From Candidatus Woesebacteria bacterium GW2011_GWC1_42_9 (GTDB taxonomy: Bacteria; Patescibacteriota; Microgenomatia; UBA8517), in contig LCET01000005.1 of NCBI GenBank assembly GCA_000995185.1, positions 1 to 44,215 on the forward strand: a stretch of 44,215 bases of DNA. The letters are read 5' to 3'. Position 1 is the first letter of the stretch, and each line of letters starts with the position of its first letter. The notes beneath the pieces were generated by a model. It saw nothing but the letters and a program-made list of their open reading frames with translations, was not told where the DNA came from and made no database searches. A program made the translations under genes and the position numbers. Of the stretch, positions 1 to 9,366 are shown piece after piece.

Positions 1-2763
1 TATGCTGAAGGTCAAAGGCGTTATGTCGAAAGCTTGTCAACCTACGCCAGACAATTTTTGGGAATAATGAGTAAGCCCGATGTGGATGCGATTGAAGGGC
101 TATCGCCAGCGATATCAATTGACCAAAAAACTGTTTCCAAAAACCCCCGATCAACCGTCGGCACAGTCACGGAAATTTACGACTACCTAAGGTTGTTATT
201 TGCTCGAGTAGGCCACCCCCATTGCCCTATTTGCGGGAGAGAAATTTCCAGCCAATCACTTGATCAAATCGTCGAGGGCGCACTGGCATTGATCGAAACT
301 ACTGCAAAGCGAAATAAAATTGCGAGATTTTTGATCCTTTCTCCGATTATTAAAGACCGTAAAGGAGCATTTGAATCTCTTTTCAAAAATTTAAGGGCGA
401 AGGGCTTCAGAAAAGTTAGGATTGATGGGGTGATAAAGAATTTGGATGAAGAATTTGTGCTAATTAAGACCAATAAACACACAATCGACGTGATAATAGA
501 TCGGATATCTTTTTCCGGAGAGTTAGCTTTGAGATCAAGGCTTAGTGATTCTATTGAGCAGGCTCTAAATCTATCCGACGGACTGGTGATTATGTCGCAA
601 GTACTAGACTCTGGATTTGATATGCCGGAATTCCCCAGGGAGCTCAAGGATAATCTATATTCAGAACACTTTGCGTGCCCAGTAGACAATATTCAGCTTC
701 CAGAAATAGAGCCGAGAACTTTTTCATTTAACTCTCCTCATGGGGCTTGTCCAAGATGCACTGGACTAGGAAGAATTTTAAAAATAGATCCAAATAGGAT
801 CCTTGCACCAAAGCTCTCAGTAAAAGAGGGAGGCTTTATTCCCTATGCGACTATATTTGAGCATGACACTTGGTTTTCCAGATTGATTCTGGTCGTTTGC
901 CGTGAGCATAAGATAGACCCAACTCAGCCGCTTGAGAGTTTAGCTAAGAGCGATCTTGAGACACTCCTTAATGGCACCGGAAAGATGATATACCGAGTTG
1001 ATGGCACGAATAAACAAGGGAGGTTAACGTATATACACTGGAAATTTGCTGGAATTATCGGAGAACTTGAAAGGCGATATCAAGAAACCGAATCTGACTA
1101 TATCCGGAGCAGTATCGAGCGGTACATGATCGAGGAAGAGTGCGAAGTATGCCTTGGAGCAAGACTTAAGCCAGAAGCGCTTAGTATCACTATCGGAGGT
1201 TTATCGATCAATCAGGTGGCCGAAATGACCGTAGTAGAGTGTAAAAATTGGGTAAATACTATTCAAAAGGACCCAAAAATCCTAAATTCAAAAGAGACTG
1301 AAATATCTAATTTAATTCTGAAAGAAATTAAAACGCGTCTTCAGTTTTTAGAAGATGTCGGGCTTGATTATTTGACAATTAGTCGGACTGCGGCAACTTT
1401 GGCGGGAGGAGAGTCACAAAGGATTCGATTGGCTTCACAAATTGGCTCAGGGCTTTCAGGTGTTTTATATGTCTTGGATGAGCCGACTATCGGACTACAT
1501 CCCAGGGATAGTAAACGACTAATCGGAACCTTAGAAAAAATCAAGGAGTATGGCAATAGTGTGATTGTGGTTGAGCATGATAAAGATGTTATCCAATCTG
1601 CTGATTATGTTTTTGATTTTGGGCCGGGAGCCGGGAAGCATGGAGGAAACGTCATAAGTCGAGGCACCGTTAGTGAGATCAAAAGGGACACAAACTCCAT
1701 TACAGGCAGATATTTATCGGGTAAGAAAAAAATAGCGTTTAGGAAAAACGGAGTGCACAAATCGGAGCAATTCCTTTCGCTCAAAGGCGCGAGCCAATTT
1801 AATTTGAAAAATATCAATGTGAATATTCCTCTCGGCAAGCTTGTGGTCGTGACAGGAGTATCTGGCAGCGGGAAATCTACCTTGGTAGTTGAGACGATCT
1901 ACCACGCTTTGGCTAAAGAAATTAATAAATATCATAAAGTTACACCCGGGAAATTTAAAGAGATGTCGGGGTATGAAAATATTAAAAAGATCGTGCTTAT
2001 CGACCAGTCTCCGATAGGAAGGACCCCGAGAAGCAACCCTGCCACATATACAAAAGTATTTGATTATATCCGTGAAGTGTTTACACAAACCCGTGAGGCC
2101 AGAACGCTTGGCTATAAAAAAGGGAGATTTTCCTTTAACGTTAAAGGGGGAAGGTGCGAGGCTTGCGAAGGACAAGGAAAAACAAAAATTGAAATGCAAT
2201 TTATGCCGGATATTTGGGTCGATTGCGAGGTGTGTAAGGGGCTTAGATACAATAACCAAACCTTAGAAGTTGTTTACAAAGGAAAAACGATTGCTGATAT
2301 TCTTGCCTTAACAGTGGAAGATGCAATTGAGTTCTTTCATGTCTATTCACCGATTGTTCATAGGCTTGAAACACTTAAAGAGGTCGGGCTTGAGTATATG
2401 GAACTTGGGCAAAGCGCAACCACGCTTTCTGGCGGGGAGGCACAAAGAGTGAAGCTAGCGAGCGAGCTGTCCAAGAAAGGGACGGGAGATACAATGTACA
2501 TTTTAGATGAACCAACGACTGGGCTTCATTTTGCCGATCTTGAGAAATTACTCAAAGTTCTAAAAGTTTTGGTAGAAAGAGGAAATAGTGTAGTTGTAAT
2601 AGAGCATAATTTAGATGTGATCAGAAATTCCGATTGGATAATCGATCTTGGTCCTGAAGGGGGAGACAGGGGGGGACAGATAGTTGCAGAGGGGACCCTC
2701 AACGAAATTATAAAGGCTAAAAATTCTTTTACTGGTAAATTTCTCCGAGGTCATAATCCATGA
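1..2763 (+). CDS. uvrA: UvrA excinuclease ABC subunit A, 5' end missing
   Basis: ATPase that recognises DNA damage in nucleotide excision repair and loads UvrB. The reading frame is open from base 1 (YAEGQRRYVESLSTYARQFLG region), so the start and the first Walker A lie outside the window; 920 residues are visible. Seen: CPICG and paired CxxC zinc-binding segments, first ABC signature LAGGESQRIRLASQ followed by LDEPTIGLHPRD, second Walker A GVSGSGKST, a CEACEGQG/CEVCKG zinc module, and second signature LSGGEAQRVKLASEL with LDEPTTGLH. Both ABC halves are therefore represented and look intact. The stop overlaps the next start as ATGA, so it is translationally coupled to the transglutaminase-like gene and, one gene on, to uvrC. 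Confidence 0.97.
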   Translation, partial: YAEGQRRYVESLSTYARQFLGIMSKPDVDAIEGLSPAISIDQKTVSKNPRSTVGTVTEIYDYLRLLFARVGHPHCPICGREISSQSLDQIVEGALALIETTAKRNKIARFLILSPIIKDRKGAFESLFKNLRAKGFRKVRIDGVIKNLDEEFVLIKTNKHTIDVIIDRISFSGELALRSRLSDSIEQALNLSDGLVIMSQVLDSGFDMPEFPRELKDNLYSEHFACPVDNIQLPEIEPRTFSFNSPHGACPRCTGLGRILKIDPNRILAPKLSVKEGGFIPYATIFEHDTWFSRLILVVCREHKIDPTQPLESLAKSDLETLLNGTGKMIYRVDGTNKQGRLTYIHWKFAGIIGELERRYQETESDYIRSSIERYMIEEECEVCLGARLKPEALSITIGGLSINQVAEMTVVECKNWVNTIQKDPKILNSKETEISNLILKEIKTRLQFLEDVGLDYLTISRTAATLAGGESQRIRLASQIGSGLSGVLYVLDEPTIGLHPRDSKRLIGTLEKIKEYGNSVIVVEHDKDVIQSADYVFDFGPGAGKHGGNVISRGTVSEIKRDTNSITGRYLSGKKKIAFRKNGVHKSEQFLSLKGASQFNLKNINVNIPLGKLVVVTGVSGSGKSTLVVETIYHALAKEINKYHKVTPGKFKEMSGYENIKKIVLIDQSPIGRTPRSNPATYTKVFDYIREVFTQTREARTLGYKKGRFSFNVKGGRCEACEGQGKTKIEMQFMPDIWVDCEVCKGLRYNNQTLEVVYKGKTIADILALTVEDAIEFFHVYSPIVHRLETLKEVGLEYMELGQSATTLSGGEAQRVKLASELSKKGTGDTMYILDEPTTGLHFADLEKLLKVLKVLVERGNSVVVIEHNLDVIRNSDWIIDLGPEGGDRGGQIVAEGTLNEIIKAKNSFTGKFLRGHNP

Positions 2764-4565
2764 AAAAATTTCTTTTCTGCCTGATAATTTTTTTTCTTGC
2801 GCATCCCGGGCAGATACTCGCAGATGATGATTTTAAGGTCAATGCTGCCGTTAGATATAGTCTAAACGAGAATGGTGAGACTAATGTCGTTCACCAAATA
2901 GAAATTAAGAACAAAAAATCAGAGGTCTATGCTTCAGACTTTACTCTTACCTTAGACGGGCATGATGTAATTTCCCCCACTGTTCTGGATTCAAGCGGAA
3001 AAAAAATAGATTTTAAGTTAGAAAGTAATAAAGAAGGAAGCCTGATAAAGGTCTCCTTCAATAACGCAGTGGTCGGGAAAGACGAAATTCAAAAATTTGA
3101 GATCAAATATACTAATAAATCTCTGGCAATTAAAACCGGAGAGGTGTGGGAAGTTTCGATCCCTAAATTGACTGAGGAAGATAAGTTTGAGACTTATGAC
3201 GTAGAGCTCGTAATCCCCAAAAGCTTTGGGCAACTAGCTTACGTATCTCCTGAACCGGAAATCCAAAATATATTGGAGGAGGAGATAAATTATTTTTTTA
3301 GCAAAGAACAACTCACTAAAAGCGGAGTGACCATCGCCTTCGGGAAGTTCCAAGTCTATTCATTTAGTATTACTTATCATCTTGAAAATCCTGTTAAAAA
3401 AACTGCCCCTTTTGAGATAGCGATTCCTCCAGATACTGCCTTCCAAAAAATGATTTATCAGTCCATTAAGCCTAGTCCAAAAGATGTCTCCATTGACAGT
3501 GACGGAAATTGGATCGCCTTATATGAGCTCTCTCCCAACGAGCGCTTGGATGTTAAACTCCAAGGATATGCTCAAATTTACGCACAACCGAGACCTTTTC
3601 CCGCCTCATCTCAAGAAACTCTAAACTTATCCACCAAATCTACAAAATTTTGGCCAATAAAAGAAGATGAAATTGTTTCGCTGGCGCGGATTTATAATAC
3701 TCCGTATAAGATATATGATTTTATCTCAAAAAACTTTGAATACGATTATGAGCGTGTAAAACCGAACGCGGAAAGAATGGGGGCGCTTGGGGCAATTAAC
3801 AATCCAAAAAACGCCCTCTGTATGGAATTTACCGATATCTTTGTCGCCTTATCGCGCGCAAATGTAATTCCGGCTCGCGAGATAAACGGATTTGCCTATA
3901 CAGAAAATCAAAGACTTCAGCCTTTATCACTTGTCGCTGATGTACTCCATGCTTGGCCGGAGTACTGGGATAGCGGTCGGAAAGTTTGGATGCCGGTTGA
4001 CCCAACTTGGGCGAATACTTCTGGAGGGGTGGATTATTATCACAATTTTGACATGAAGCACATCACGTTTGTGATCCATGGCGCAAGCGATATAACGCCT
4101 TTTCCGCCCGGTTCTTATAAATTAGGGCCAAACCCACAAAAAGATGTTTTTGTAAATCTTTCCCGGCTTCCTGAAGAGAGATTTAGTTCACCTGAAATTA
4201 AGGTAAGTTTCGAAGGGAAATTGCCATGGCTAAGAACCAAAGCAAAAATCATTTTGGCTAATCCTGGACCAAGCGCACTTTACGACCAAGAGGTAAGTAT
4301 TTTATACGACAGCATACCTGTGCATACAGAAAAAATTATAGCCATGCCACCATTTAATAAAAAGGCTATAAAAATAGACGTCCCTTTAGGATTTTTTGGA
4401 TACAAAATGCCTGATATGATCTCTATCGTCTTGGGAGAAAGCGTAGAAAAAGTACCGACGCACAAAGCTACTGTAGTGGTTGCAAACTTAGCAATCTTTT
4501 TATTAGTTGTATTTATATTTGTTATTGTGATCCTTTATAAAATGGGAAAAATTAGACTAAAATGA
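2760..4565 (+). CDS. Exported transglutaminase-like cysteine protein with C-terminal membrane anchor
   Basis: 601 aa. An N-terminal signal peptide (MKKFLFCLIIFFLAHPG...ADD) and a C-terminal hydrophobic helix (about residues 570-595, then KMGKIRLK) suggest an ectodomain anchored outside the membrane. The transglutaminase-core triad is visible: Cys354 (NALCMEF), His397 (LHAWPEYW) and Asp414 (MPVDPTW). The first 270 residues look beta-rich and carry no motif I recognise. In bacteria this fold may be a protease, a crosslinking enzyme or an inactive surface module; the substrate is unknown. It overlaps both uvrA and uvrC by 4 nt (ATGA), so it is expressed with the repair genes, but nothing in the sequence links it to repair. 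Confidence 0.88.
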   Translation: MKKFLFCLIIFFLAHPGQILADDDFKVNAAVRYSLNENGETNVVHQIEIKNKKSEVYASDFTLTLDGHDVISPTVLDSSGKKIDFKLESNKEGSLIKVSFNNAVVGKDEIQKFEIKYTNKSLAIKTGEVWEVSIPKLTEEDKFETYDVELVIPKSFGQLAYVSPEPEIQNILEEEINYFFSKEQLTKSGVTIAFGKFQVYSFSITYHLENPVKKTAPFEIAIPPDTAFQKMIYQSIKPSPKDVSIDSDGNWIALYELSPNERLDVKLQGYAQIYAQPRPFPASSQETLNLSTKSTKFWPIKEDEIVSLARIYNTPYKIYDFISKNFEYDYERVKPNAERMGALGAINNPKNALCMEFTDIFVALSRANVIPAREINGFAYTENQRLQPLSLVADVLHAWPEYWDSGRKVWMPVDPTWANTSGGVDYYHNFDMKHITFVIHGASDITPFPPGSYKLGPNPQKDVFVNLSRLPEERFSSPEIKVSFEGKLPWLRTKAKIILANPGPSALYDQEVSILYDSIPVHTEKIIAMPPFNKKAIKIDVPLGFFGYKMPDMISIVLGESVEKVPTHKATVVVANLAIFLLVVFIFVIVILYKMGKIRLK

Positions 4566-5836
4566 ATAAGCCGCGCTCAAATTTACCCGGCCTCCCCGGG
4601 GTATATTTTTTTAAAGATTCCAAAAAAAAGGTTATATATATCGGAAAAGCTAAAAATATAAAAAACCGGATTAATTCATATTTCGCCTCTAATCTAGCTC
4701 CAAAAACCGCACGAATGGTCTCAGGGGCGATGGAAGTAACTTATCTAATCGTCAATTCAGAATTTGAGGCACTTTTATTGGAAGCCAAACTGGTTAAAAA
4801 ATACAACCCCAAGTGGAATATCCAGTTAAAGGACGATAAAAGTCCATTGTACATTGGGATAACTCAAGAAGATCTTCCAAGAATTAAAACGTACAGACAA
4901 ACAGATTTAGAGAAAGAGAGGTTAAAGAATATTTGGGGGCCGTTTATCGATGCAACTAGTGCTAAAAAGGTGCTTCGACTCCTTAAGAAAGTATTCTCTT
5001 TCTGCGATCATCGCCCGGGATCTAGACCTTGCGTAAATAGCGAAATTGGGCTTTGTAATCCTTGCTCTTCGTTGGCTGCGGGGAGCCAGGACGAAATATT
5101 AAGGCGGCTCTATTTCCTAAATATTAGAAGGGTGAGAGGCATCCTTAATGGGCAAATTAGAGTTATCAGGTCAAATCTTAAAAAAGAAGTTAAAACTCTC
5201 GCACGCCTTGAAAAGTTTGAACAAGCCAGAGAGTTAAATCGAAAAATTGAAATGCTTGACTACATCACCACTCCCGTGATTGATGTAGGGGAATATGTAA
5301 AAAACCCCAATATTATTTCCGAGATTAGACGGCGGGAGATGAAAGATTTAAAAAGTATCCTGATGAAGTATTTTCCAAATATTAAAACCAAAAGGGTGGA
5401 GTGTTTCGATATCGCTCATCTTTCTGGAAGCTTCTCAACGGCATCCATGGTCACCTTTATCGATGGGGAGTCTGAAAAATCATACTATCGGCATTTTAGG
5501 GTACGCCTGGGAGGGAATAGTGATACGGGCTCTTTAAAAGAAGTGGTTTTGAGAAGAAAAAGATATTTTAAGTCCTGGGGAAGGCCGGATCTTATCATTG
5601 TCGATGGCGGGAAACCTCAAGTTAGTGTAATTAGCGAAATCGTGAGGGAGACCCCAGTTGTGGGAATTGCCAAAAGAGAAGAAAAATTAGTGATAAAGAG
5701 CGATAACAAATTTCATGAGCATATCCTCCCCAAGGGACCCGCGAGAAACTTTGTACAAAGGATCCGCGATGAAGCTCATCGTTTTGCCAGGAGATATCAC
5801 CATATGTTAATTTCAAAAGCGATTGTACAAGGGTGA
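4562..5836 (+). CDS. uvrC: UvrC excinuclease subunit C, short form without HhH tail
   Basis: Dual-incision nuclease of excision repair. 424 aa against about 600 in most bacteria. Order: GIY-YIG nuclease (GVYFF, VIYIGKAKN, residues 12-90); four cysteines at 148, 157, 165 and 168 in the position of the UvrC iron-sulfur cluster; UVR coiled coil (about 205-235) for UvrB; RNase H-like C-terminal nuclease with Asp283 (CFDIAH), Asp348 (IVDGG) and the DEAHRFA motif (403-409). The protein ends about 15 residues after that motif, so the tandem helix-hairpin-helix domain is absent. The stop is clean and the next gene has its own start, so this looks like domain loss rather than a frameshift. Confidence 0.96.
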   Translation: MNKPRSNLPGLPGVYFFKDSKKKVIYIGKAKNIKNRINSYFASNLAPKTARMVSGAMEVTYLIVNSEFEALLLEAKLVKKYNPKWNIQLKDDKSPLYIGITQEDLPRIKTYRQTDLEKERLKNIWGPFIDATSAKKVLRLLKKVFSFCDHRPGSRPCVNSEIGLCNPCSSLAAGSQDEILRRLYFLNIRRVRGILNGQIRVIRSNLKKEVKTLARLEKFEQARELNRKIEMLDYITTPVIDVGEYVKNPNIISEIRRREMKDLKSILMKYFPNIKTKRVECFDIAHLSGSFSTASMVTFIDGESEKSYYRHFRVRLGGNSDTGSLKEVVLRRKRYFKSWGRPDLIIVDGGKPQVSVISEIVRETPVVGIAKREEKLVIKSDNKFHEHILPKGPARNFVQRIRDEAHRFARRYHHMLISKAIVQG

Positions 5837-5857
5837 ATTTTTAGTTAATATTAGTTC

Positions 5858-6262
5858 ATGAAGAGATTATTAAGGTTGTTTGTGATTGAGACGGCTGCTC
5901 TTTTTTTTGCTTCGCGCATTGCCTCAGGGATGTTTTTCGCCAATCAATTTGAGGGCCTCCTCATTACTGGAGCGGCACTAACAGTTGCTTCACACTTTAT
6001 AAGGCCATTAGTAAATATATTACTCCTACCATTAACCCTGGCCACTTTGGGTCTATTGAAGTTTTTGGGCGGCGCAATCACACTATTTATCGTTGACATT
6101 TCTTTACCTCAATTTGAGGTCACAGGCTTTCACTTTGCAGGCTTCACAAACGACTATTTTAGTTTGCCTTCAGTGAATCTTAGCCACCAGATTGGAGGAT
6201 ATCTTGCCTTTGCTTTCGTTATCTCTGCAATTTCTACACTAATTCATTGGGTCCGTAAGTAA
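5858..6262 (+). CDS. Phage-holin-family-4-like integral membrane protein (PF04020 type)
   Basis: 134 aa with four hydrophobic segments and the family pattern HFIRPLVNILLLPLTLATLGLLKF near the middle. Despite the family name these are ordinary chromosomal membrane proteins of unknown role, and no phage genes lie nearby. A shorter paralogue sits at 27492-27839 and shares the NTFIRPVLQLLALPLTIVTLG-type core. It follows uvrC by 21 nt and may belong to the same transcript. Confidence 0.8.
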   Translation: MKRLLRLFVIETAALFFASRIASGMFFANQFEGLLITGAALTVASHFIRPLVNILLLPLTLATLGLLKFLGGAITLFIVDISLPQFEVTGFHFAGFTNDYFSLPSVNLSHQIGGYLAFAFVISAISTLIHWVRK

Positions 6263-6282
6263 CCCATTAGTAGTTAATTTGT

Positions 6283-6288
6283 TATAAT
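6283..6288 (+). promoter_or_regulatory. -10 box of secG
   Basis: TATAAT with 7 nt between its end and the GTG start of secG. No -35 or Shine-Dalgarno is clear, so the transcript is predicted to be leaderless. Confidence 0.6.
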
Positions 6289-6295
6289 ACCTATC

Positions 6296-6508
6296 GTGAA
6301 AGAATTTATCCTGTTTTTTCAAATGATTTTGGCGGTCGTTTTGACGATCGCTATTTTGATACAAGTTAAAGGTACGGGGTTTGGTAGAGTGTGGGGAGGG
6401 CTGTCCTCATCTTCTTCAAGAAGGGGAATTGAGGGCCTTGTCTTCAAATTGACATTTGTGTTGTCGTTTTTATTTATTTTAGTATCTTTGATATCCATCA
6501 TCATTTGA
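6296..6508 (+). CDS. secG: SecG preprotein translocase subunit
   Basis: Small partner of the SecYEG translocon. 70 aa, GTG start. Two transmembrane helices flank a short loop: ILAVVLTIAILIQVKGTG with the family's QxxKG(x)G turn, the GLSSSSSRRG loop, then LTFVLSFLFILVSLI. Length and layout match SecG. A TATAAT lies 7 nt before the start. The stop shares a base with the ATG of the following substrate-binding protein. Confidence 0.88.
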   Translation: MKEFILFFQMILAVVLTIAILIQVKGTGFGRVWGGLSSSSSRRGIEGLVFKLTFVLSFLFILVSLISIII

Positions 6509-7830
6509 TGTTGAAATTAAGGTATTACTTTAGATTGTTCTTTACGTTTATTTCTAGATTCCAAAAAATCCTGTTTCTAGGAATATTAATCGGGATTTTG
6601 TCATTTTTTGCCCTTGAATTTGTGTTCCCAGAACTTGGGAACTCTCGACATATAGGTATTACCGGGCGATACCATACCGAAACCATTCCCAGAGAGATAT
6701 TAAGCATGGTTAGCCAAGGGCTAACAAACATTACAGATACCGGCGAGACGGTTCCAGGTATCGCGGAAAGCTGGGAAACTACCGACGATGGCAGTACTTG
6801 GGTCTTCCATCTTAGAGATAATTTAAAATGGCAGGATGGGAGTGCGATAACTTCCGATACTATCCAATACTCTTTTGAGGATGTGAAAATTGAAGTTCCC
6901 GATCCCAAAACCATTATCTTTAAACTTAACGCGCCTTTCTCTCCATTCCCTGTTGTCGTCTCAAGGCCTACATTCAAAAAAGGACTTTTGGGAACAGGGG
7001 AGTGGAAAGTGACCAGTATTTCTCTTAGTGGGAGTTTTGTAGAAAAACTTGTTCTTAAGCGGGGCGGGGACAAACAAGTGATCCGATTTTATCCATCTGA
7101 AGAAAAAACAAAGCTAGCTTTTAAGCTTGGTCAGATCGATGAGGCTTGGGATATCATAGACCCATTGCCTTTTAATGAGTGGGGTACGGTAAAAATTGAA
7201 GAAGCCACCAATAAAAGCCGCTATGTCGGAATATTTTTTAATACCGCAAAAGAGGACGGAAATGACTTATCCGACAAAAAATTAAGGCAATCACTTTCCT
7301 ATGCCATAGACAAATCATCCTTCGGATTTGAAAGAGCGCTAGGTCCGATCTCCCCAGACTCTTGGGCATATAATCCACAGATAAAAGACTATGAATATGA
7401 CCCAAATCATTCAAAAGAATTATTATCCGATTTTTCAGAAGAAGCCTTATCAAATTTAACAATTGAGCTTTCAACCACGGCTATTCTTTTGCCTATAGCT
7501 GAAAGAATATCTCATTTTTGGGAAGCAGTTGGCATTAGAACAAATATTTTGGTCACCCCGGTTTTACCGGAAACATACCGGGCGTTTTTAGCAATTTACG
7601 ATATTCCGGAAGATCCGGATCAATACTCTACTTGGCATTCGACTCAAGTTTCGACCAATATTTCCAAGTATAGTAATCCCAGGATCGACAAGTTATTGGA
7701 AGACGGGCGCATTGAGCTAGATCCAGAAGTCCGTAAAAAAATCTATCTTGACTTTCAGCGATTCTTACTAGAAGATGCACCAGCGGTGTTCCTTTATCAT
7801 CCCGCGTCTTTCAAATTAATTAGGAAATGA
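6508..7830 (+). CDS. Membrane-anchored oligopeptide-type ABC substrate-binding protein (SBP family 5)
   Basis: 440 aa from the ATG that shares its A with the secG stop; a TTG one codon earlier is also open. A single N-terminal transmembrane helix (about residues 20-38) rather than a lipobox anchors the protein. Family features: GITGRYHTETIPREILSMVSQGL-like start of the mature domain, IAESWETTDDGSTWVFHLRDNLKWQDG with its SY/SF helix (SDTIQYSFEDV), and LRQSLSYAIDKSSF. No ABC permease or ATPase is in the window, so it is an orphan here. The ligand may be a peptide; this cannot be told from sequence. Confidence 0.87.
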   Translation: MLKLRYYFRLFFTFISRFQKILFLGILIGILSFFALEFVFPELGNSRHIGITGRYHTETIPREILSMVSQGLTNITDTGETVPGIAESWETTDDGSTWVFHLRDNLKWQDGSAITSDTIQYSFEDVKIEVPDPKTIIFKLNAPFSPFPVVVSRPTFKKGLLGTGEWKVTSISLSGSFVEKLVLKRGGDKQVIRFYPSEEKTKLAFKLGQIDEAWDIIDPLPFNEWGTVKIEEATNKSRYVGIFFNTAKEDGNDLSDKKLRQSLSYAIDKSSFGFERALGPISPDSWAYNPQIKDYEYDPNHSKELLSDFSEEALSNLTIELSTTAILLPIAERISHFWEAVGIRTNILVTPVLPETYRAFLAIYDIPEDPDQYSTWHSTQVSTNISKYSNPRIDKLLEDGRIELDPEVRKKIYLDFQRFLLEDAPAVFLYHPASFKLIRK

Positions 7831-8468
7831 AGAAGTTTAGCTTGCCTGCAGTAGGAATATTATTGGTAGTCCTACTATTTGTGATCTCCAGATCGCAAAA
7901 GACAGTAGACAGCGTCCAGGTGGAAGGCACTATGGTAAAATCTGAGAAGGTAGAATCTAAAGTGAATAAACCAGAATTAACAGTAGATCAAACAAAAAGT
8001 TATACCGCCGTATTTGATACTTCGGAAGGAAAAATCACTGTTTTATTGTTTGTTGATAAGACTCCAATAACTGTCAATAATTTTGTATATTTGGCGCAAA
8101 ACAATTTTTACAACAACACTATTTTCCATCGAGCGATAAAAGGCTTTATGATCCAAGGCGGCGATCCTCTCGGAACGGGACAGGGTGGACCAGGATATGC
8201 ATTTGATGATGAGCCGTTTGATGGTGAATATGCCCGAGGGACGGTCGCGATGGCAAACGCGGGTCCGAATACCAACGGCAGCCAGTTTTTTATAATGCAC
8301 CAGGACTATGATTTGCCCAAAAACTACGTGATTTTTGGTGAAGTGACAGAGGGGATGGAAGTAGTCGATAAAATTGCAGAGGCAGAAGTGTCACTAAGCG
8401 CTTCAGGCGAGCTCTCCAAGCCAGCTTCACCGATAAAAGTAGACTCTATCCAAATTGTGGTAAAATAG
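7827..8468 (+). CDS. Cyclophilin-type peptidyl-prolyl isomerase, membrane anchored
   Basis: 213 aa. N-terminal hydrophobic helix (residues 4-20), a low-complexity linker, then a cyclophilin domain from about residue 54: FHRAIKGFMIQGGDP, GTVAMANAGPNTNGSQFFI and NYVIFGEVTEGMEVVDKI. The active-site Arg (FHR), Phe/Met and Gln (GFMIQGG) and the SQFFI strand are present. Predicted extracytoplasmic foldase. It overlaps the preceding gene by ATGA, placing it in the secG group, which fits a role on exported proteins. Confidence 0.92.
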   Translation: MKKFSLPAVGILLVVLLFVISRSQKTVDSVQVEGTMVKSEKVESKVNKPELTVDQTKSYTAVFDTSEGKITVLLFVDKTPITVNNFVYLAQNNFYNNTIFHRAIKGFMIQGGDPLGTGQGGPGYAFDDEPFDGEYARGTVAMANAGPNTNGSQFFIMHQDYDLPKNYVIFGEVTEGMEVVDKIAEAEVSLSASGELSKPASPIKVDSIQIVVK

Positions 8469-8474
8469 GGGAAG

Positions 8475-8936
8475 TTGAGCGAAAGACCACTCCCAGATTA
8501 CTTGATGAACGTTGACGGTCGGCAAGAATACTCCGAAGCCGACACACCGGATAGTTTTCGTATCACTGCGATTTTTGAAGGCCCCGTAAGGTATTATCGC
8601 TTGGCCGATATAAACATCGATCTTGATCTTAAAGAGCCAAGAGTAGCGAGTGTGGCCGCTTTAGTGGAAGATAACTCAAGAAGGATAAAATGGGTCCCCG
8701 TTCGAGATTTACCTGAAGAAATGGATTCGGACGTAGAATCGGTGCCTAGGTATCGATTCGAAGATCTAAATAGACTCCACGACCTTGTGAATGATTTAAA
8801 CAACTCTCTTAAAGACGCCAAAAAAAGCAAAACTACTATTACGTATTATAAACAACCGCTTGCTCATCCCGATACAGAGCACCCGCAAATTCCCAAACGA
8901 GGGGGATTTGCGTTGAGAAGAAAATCAAAACCCTGA
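8475..8936 (+). CDS. Unknown soluble protein
   Basis: 153 aa, not recognised. No signal peptide or membrane segment; a basic C-terminal tail (GGFALRRKSKP) and a likely helix around DLNRLHDLVNDLNNSLKDAKK. The TTG start is chosen because it begins 6 nt after the cyclophilin stop; a TAAAAT (8461-8466) lies 8 nt before it. An internal ATG at 8502 would give a protein 9 residues shorter. Coding is supported by tight packing with the upstream gene and continuous open frame. Confidence 0.6.
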   Translation: MSERPLPDYLMNVDGRQEYSEADTPDSFRITAIFEGPVRYYRLADINIDLDLKEPRVASVAALVEDNSRRIKWVPVRDLPEEMDSDVESVPRYRFEDLNRLHDLVNDLNNSLKDAKKSKTTITYYKQPLAHPDTEHPQIPKRGGFALRRKSKP

Positions 8937-8977
8937 CTACGATTGCGGCGTGAGCCAGGGCTTAAATGCTAATGCTT

Positions 8978-9229
8978 TCAACCAAGAGGTCTTGTGCGAA
9001 AAAGATAAAGCTCAGATCTGCCGGCAATTCTTTTTTCACCCACCGAAGCTTCTTCGTCTTTACCCTTGAGGGTAATTTTATTGATGATAACCCAGACAGA
9101 GGCACTAGGGCTATCTGCTACTATAACCTCGGCTTCCAATCGATTCTTTCCATTGCCCGATCTTAAAAGCAACCGATCTCCAATCTTCAACCCCATAAAT
9201 TGGGTATTTGTAAGAGCTACTAGTGACAC
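8978..9229 (-). CDS. Small unknown protein with good promoter and SD
   Basis: 83 aa, GTG start. Not recognised; alternating hydrophobic/charged stretches (LKIGDRLLLRSGNG, AEVIVADSPSASVWVIINKITLKG, RSELYLFRTRPLG) suggest a small beta-rich domain, with no cysteine pair or membrane helix. The start is fixed by AGGAGT (9236-9241) and a consensus-spaced promoter at 9278-9306, so this is a real - strand gene despite its size. Confidence 0.65.
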   Translation of the reverse strand: MSLVALTNTQFMGLKIGDRLLLRSGNGKNRLEAEVIVADSPSASVWVIINKITLKGKDEEASVGEKRIAGRSELYLFRTRPLG

Positions 9230-9277
9230 TTTCGAACTCCTTTATAACTTATACGTTAAAGTTCTATTGCTGGAGCA

Positions 9278-9306
9278 ATTATATCTAATTATGGGATATA
9301 TTTCAA
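9278..9306 (-). promoter_or_regulatory. Promoter of the 83-aa gene
   Basis: On the - strand TTGAAA, 17-nt spacer, TATAAT. It gives a 5' leader of about 40 nt carrying AGGAGT before the GTG. Confidence 0.7.
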
Positions 9307-9354
9307 TTATTGTGGATCAATCAGCGAAAGATAGAAGTGCAAGAAGGCTTGTTG

Positions 9355-9360
9355 TATAAT
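9355..9360 (+). promoter_or_regulatory. -10 box of the frameshifted mini-gene / Nudix unit
   Basis: TATAAT, 6 nt before a GTG at 9367; no clear -35 or SD. Same leaderless layout as several other genes in the window. Confidence 0.5.
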
Positions 9361-9366
9361 TAGCGC

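Noticed and set aside
5858-6262. Phage lysis module because of the holin-family name
   Set aside because: No endolysin, structural or integrase genes nearby; this family is chromosomal, and a paralogue occurs at 27492.
9066-9359. 97-aa + strand ORF
   Set aside because: It is antisense to the 83-aa gene, which has a better promoter, SD and composition.
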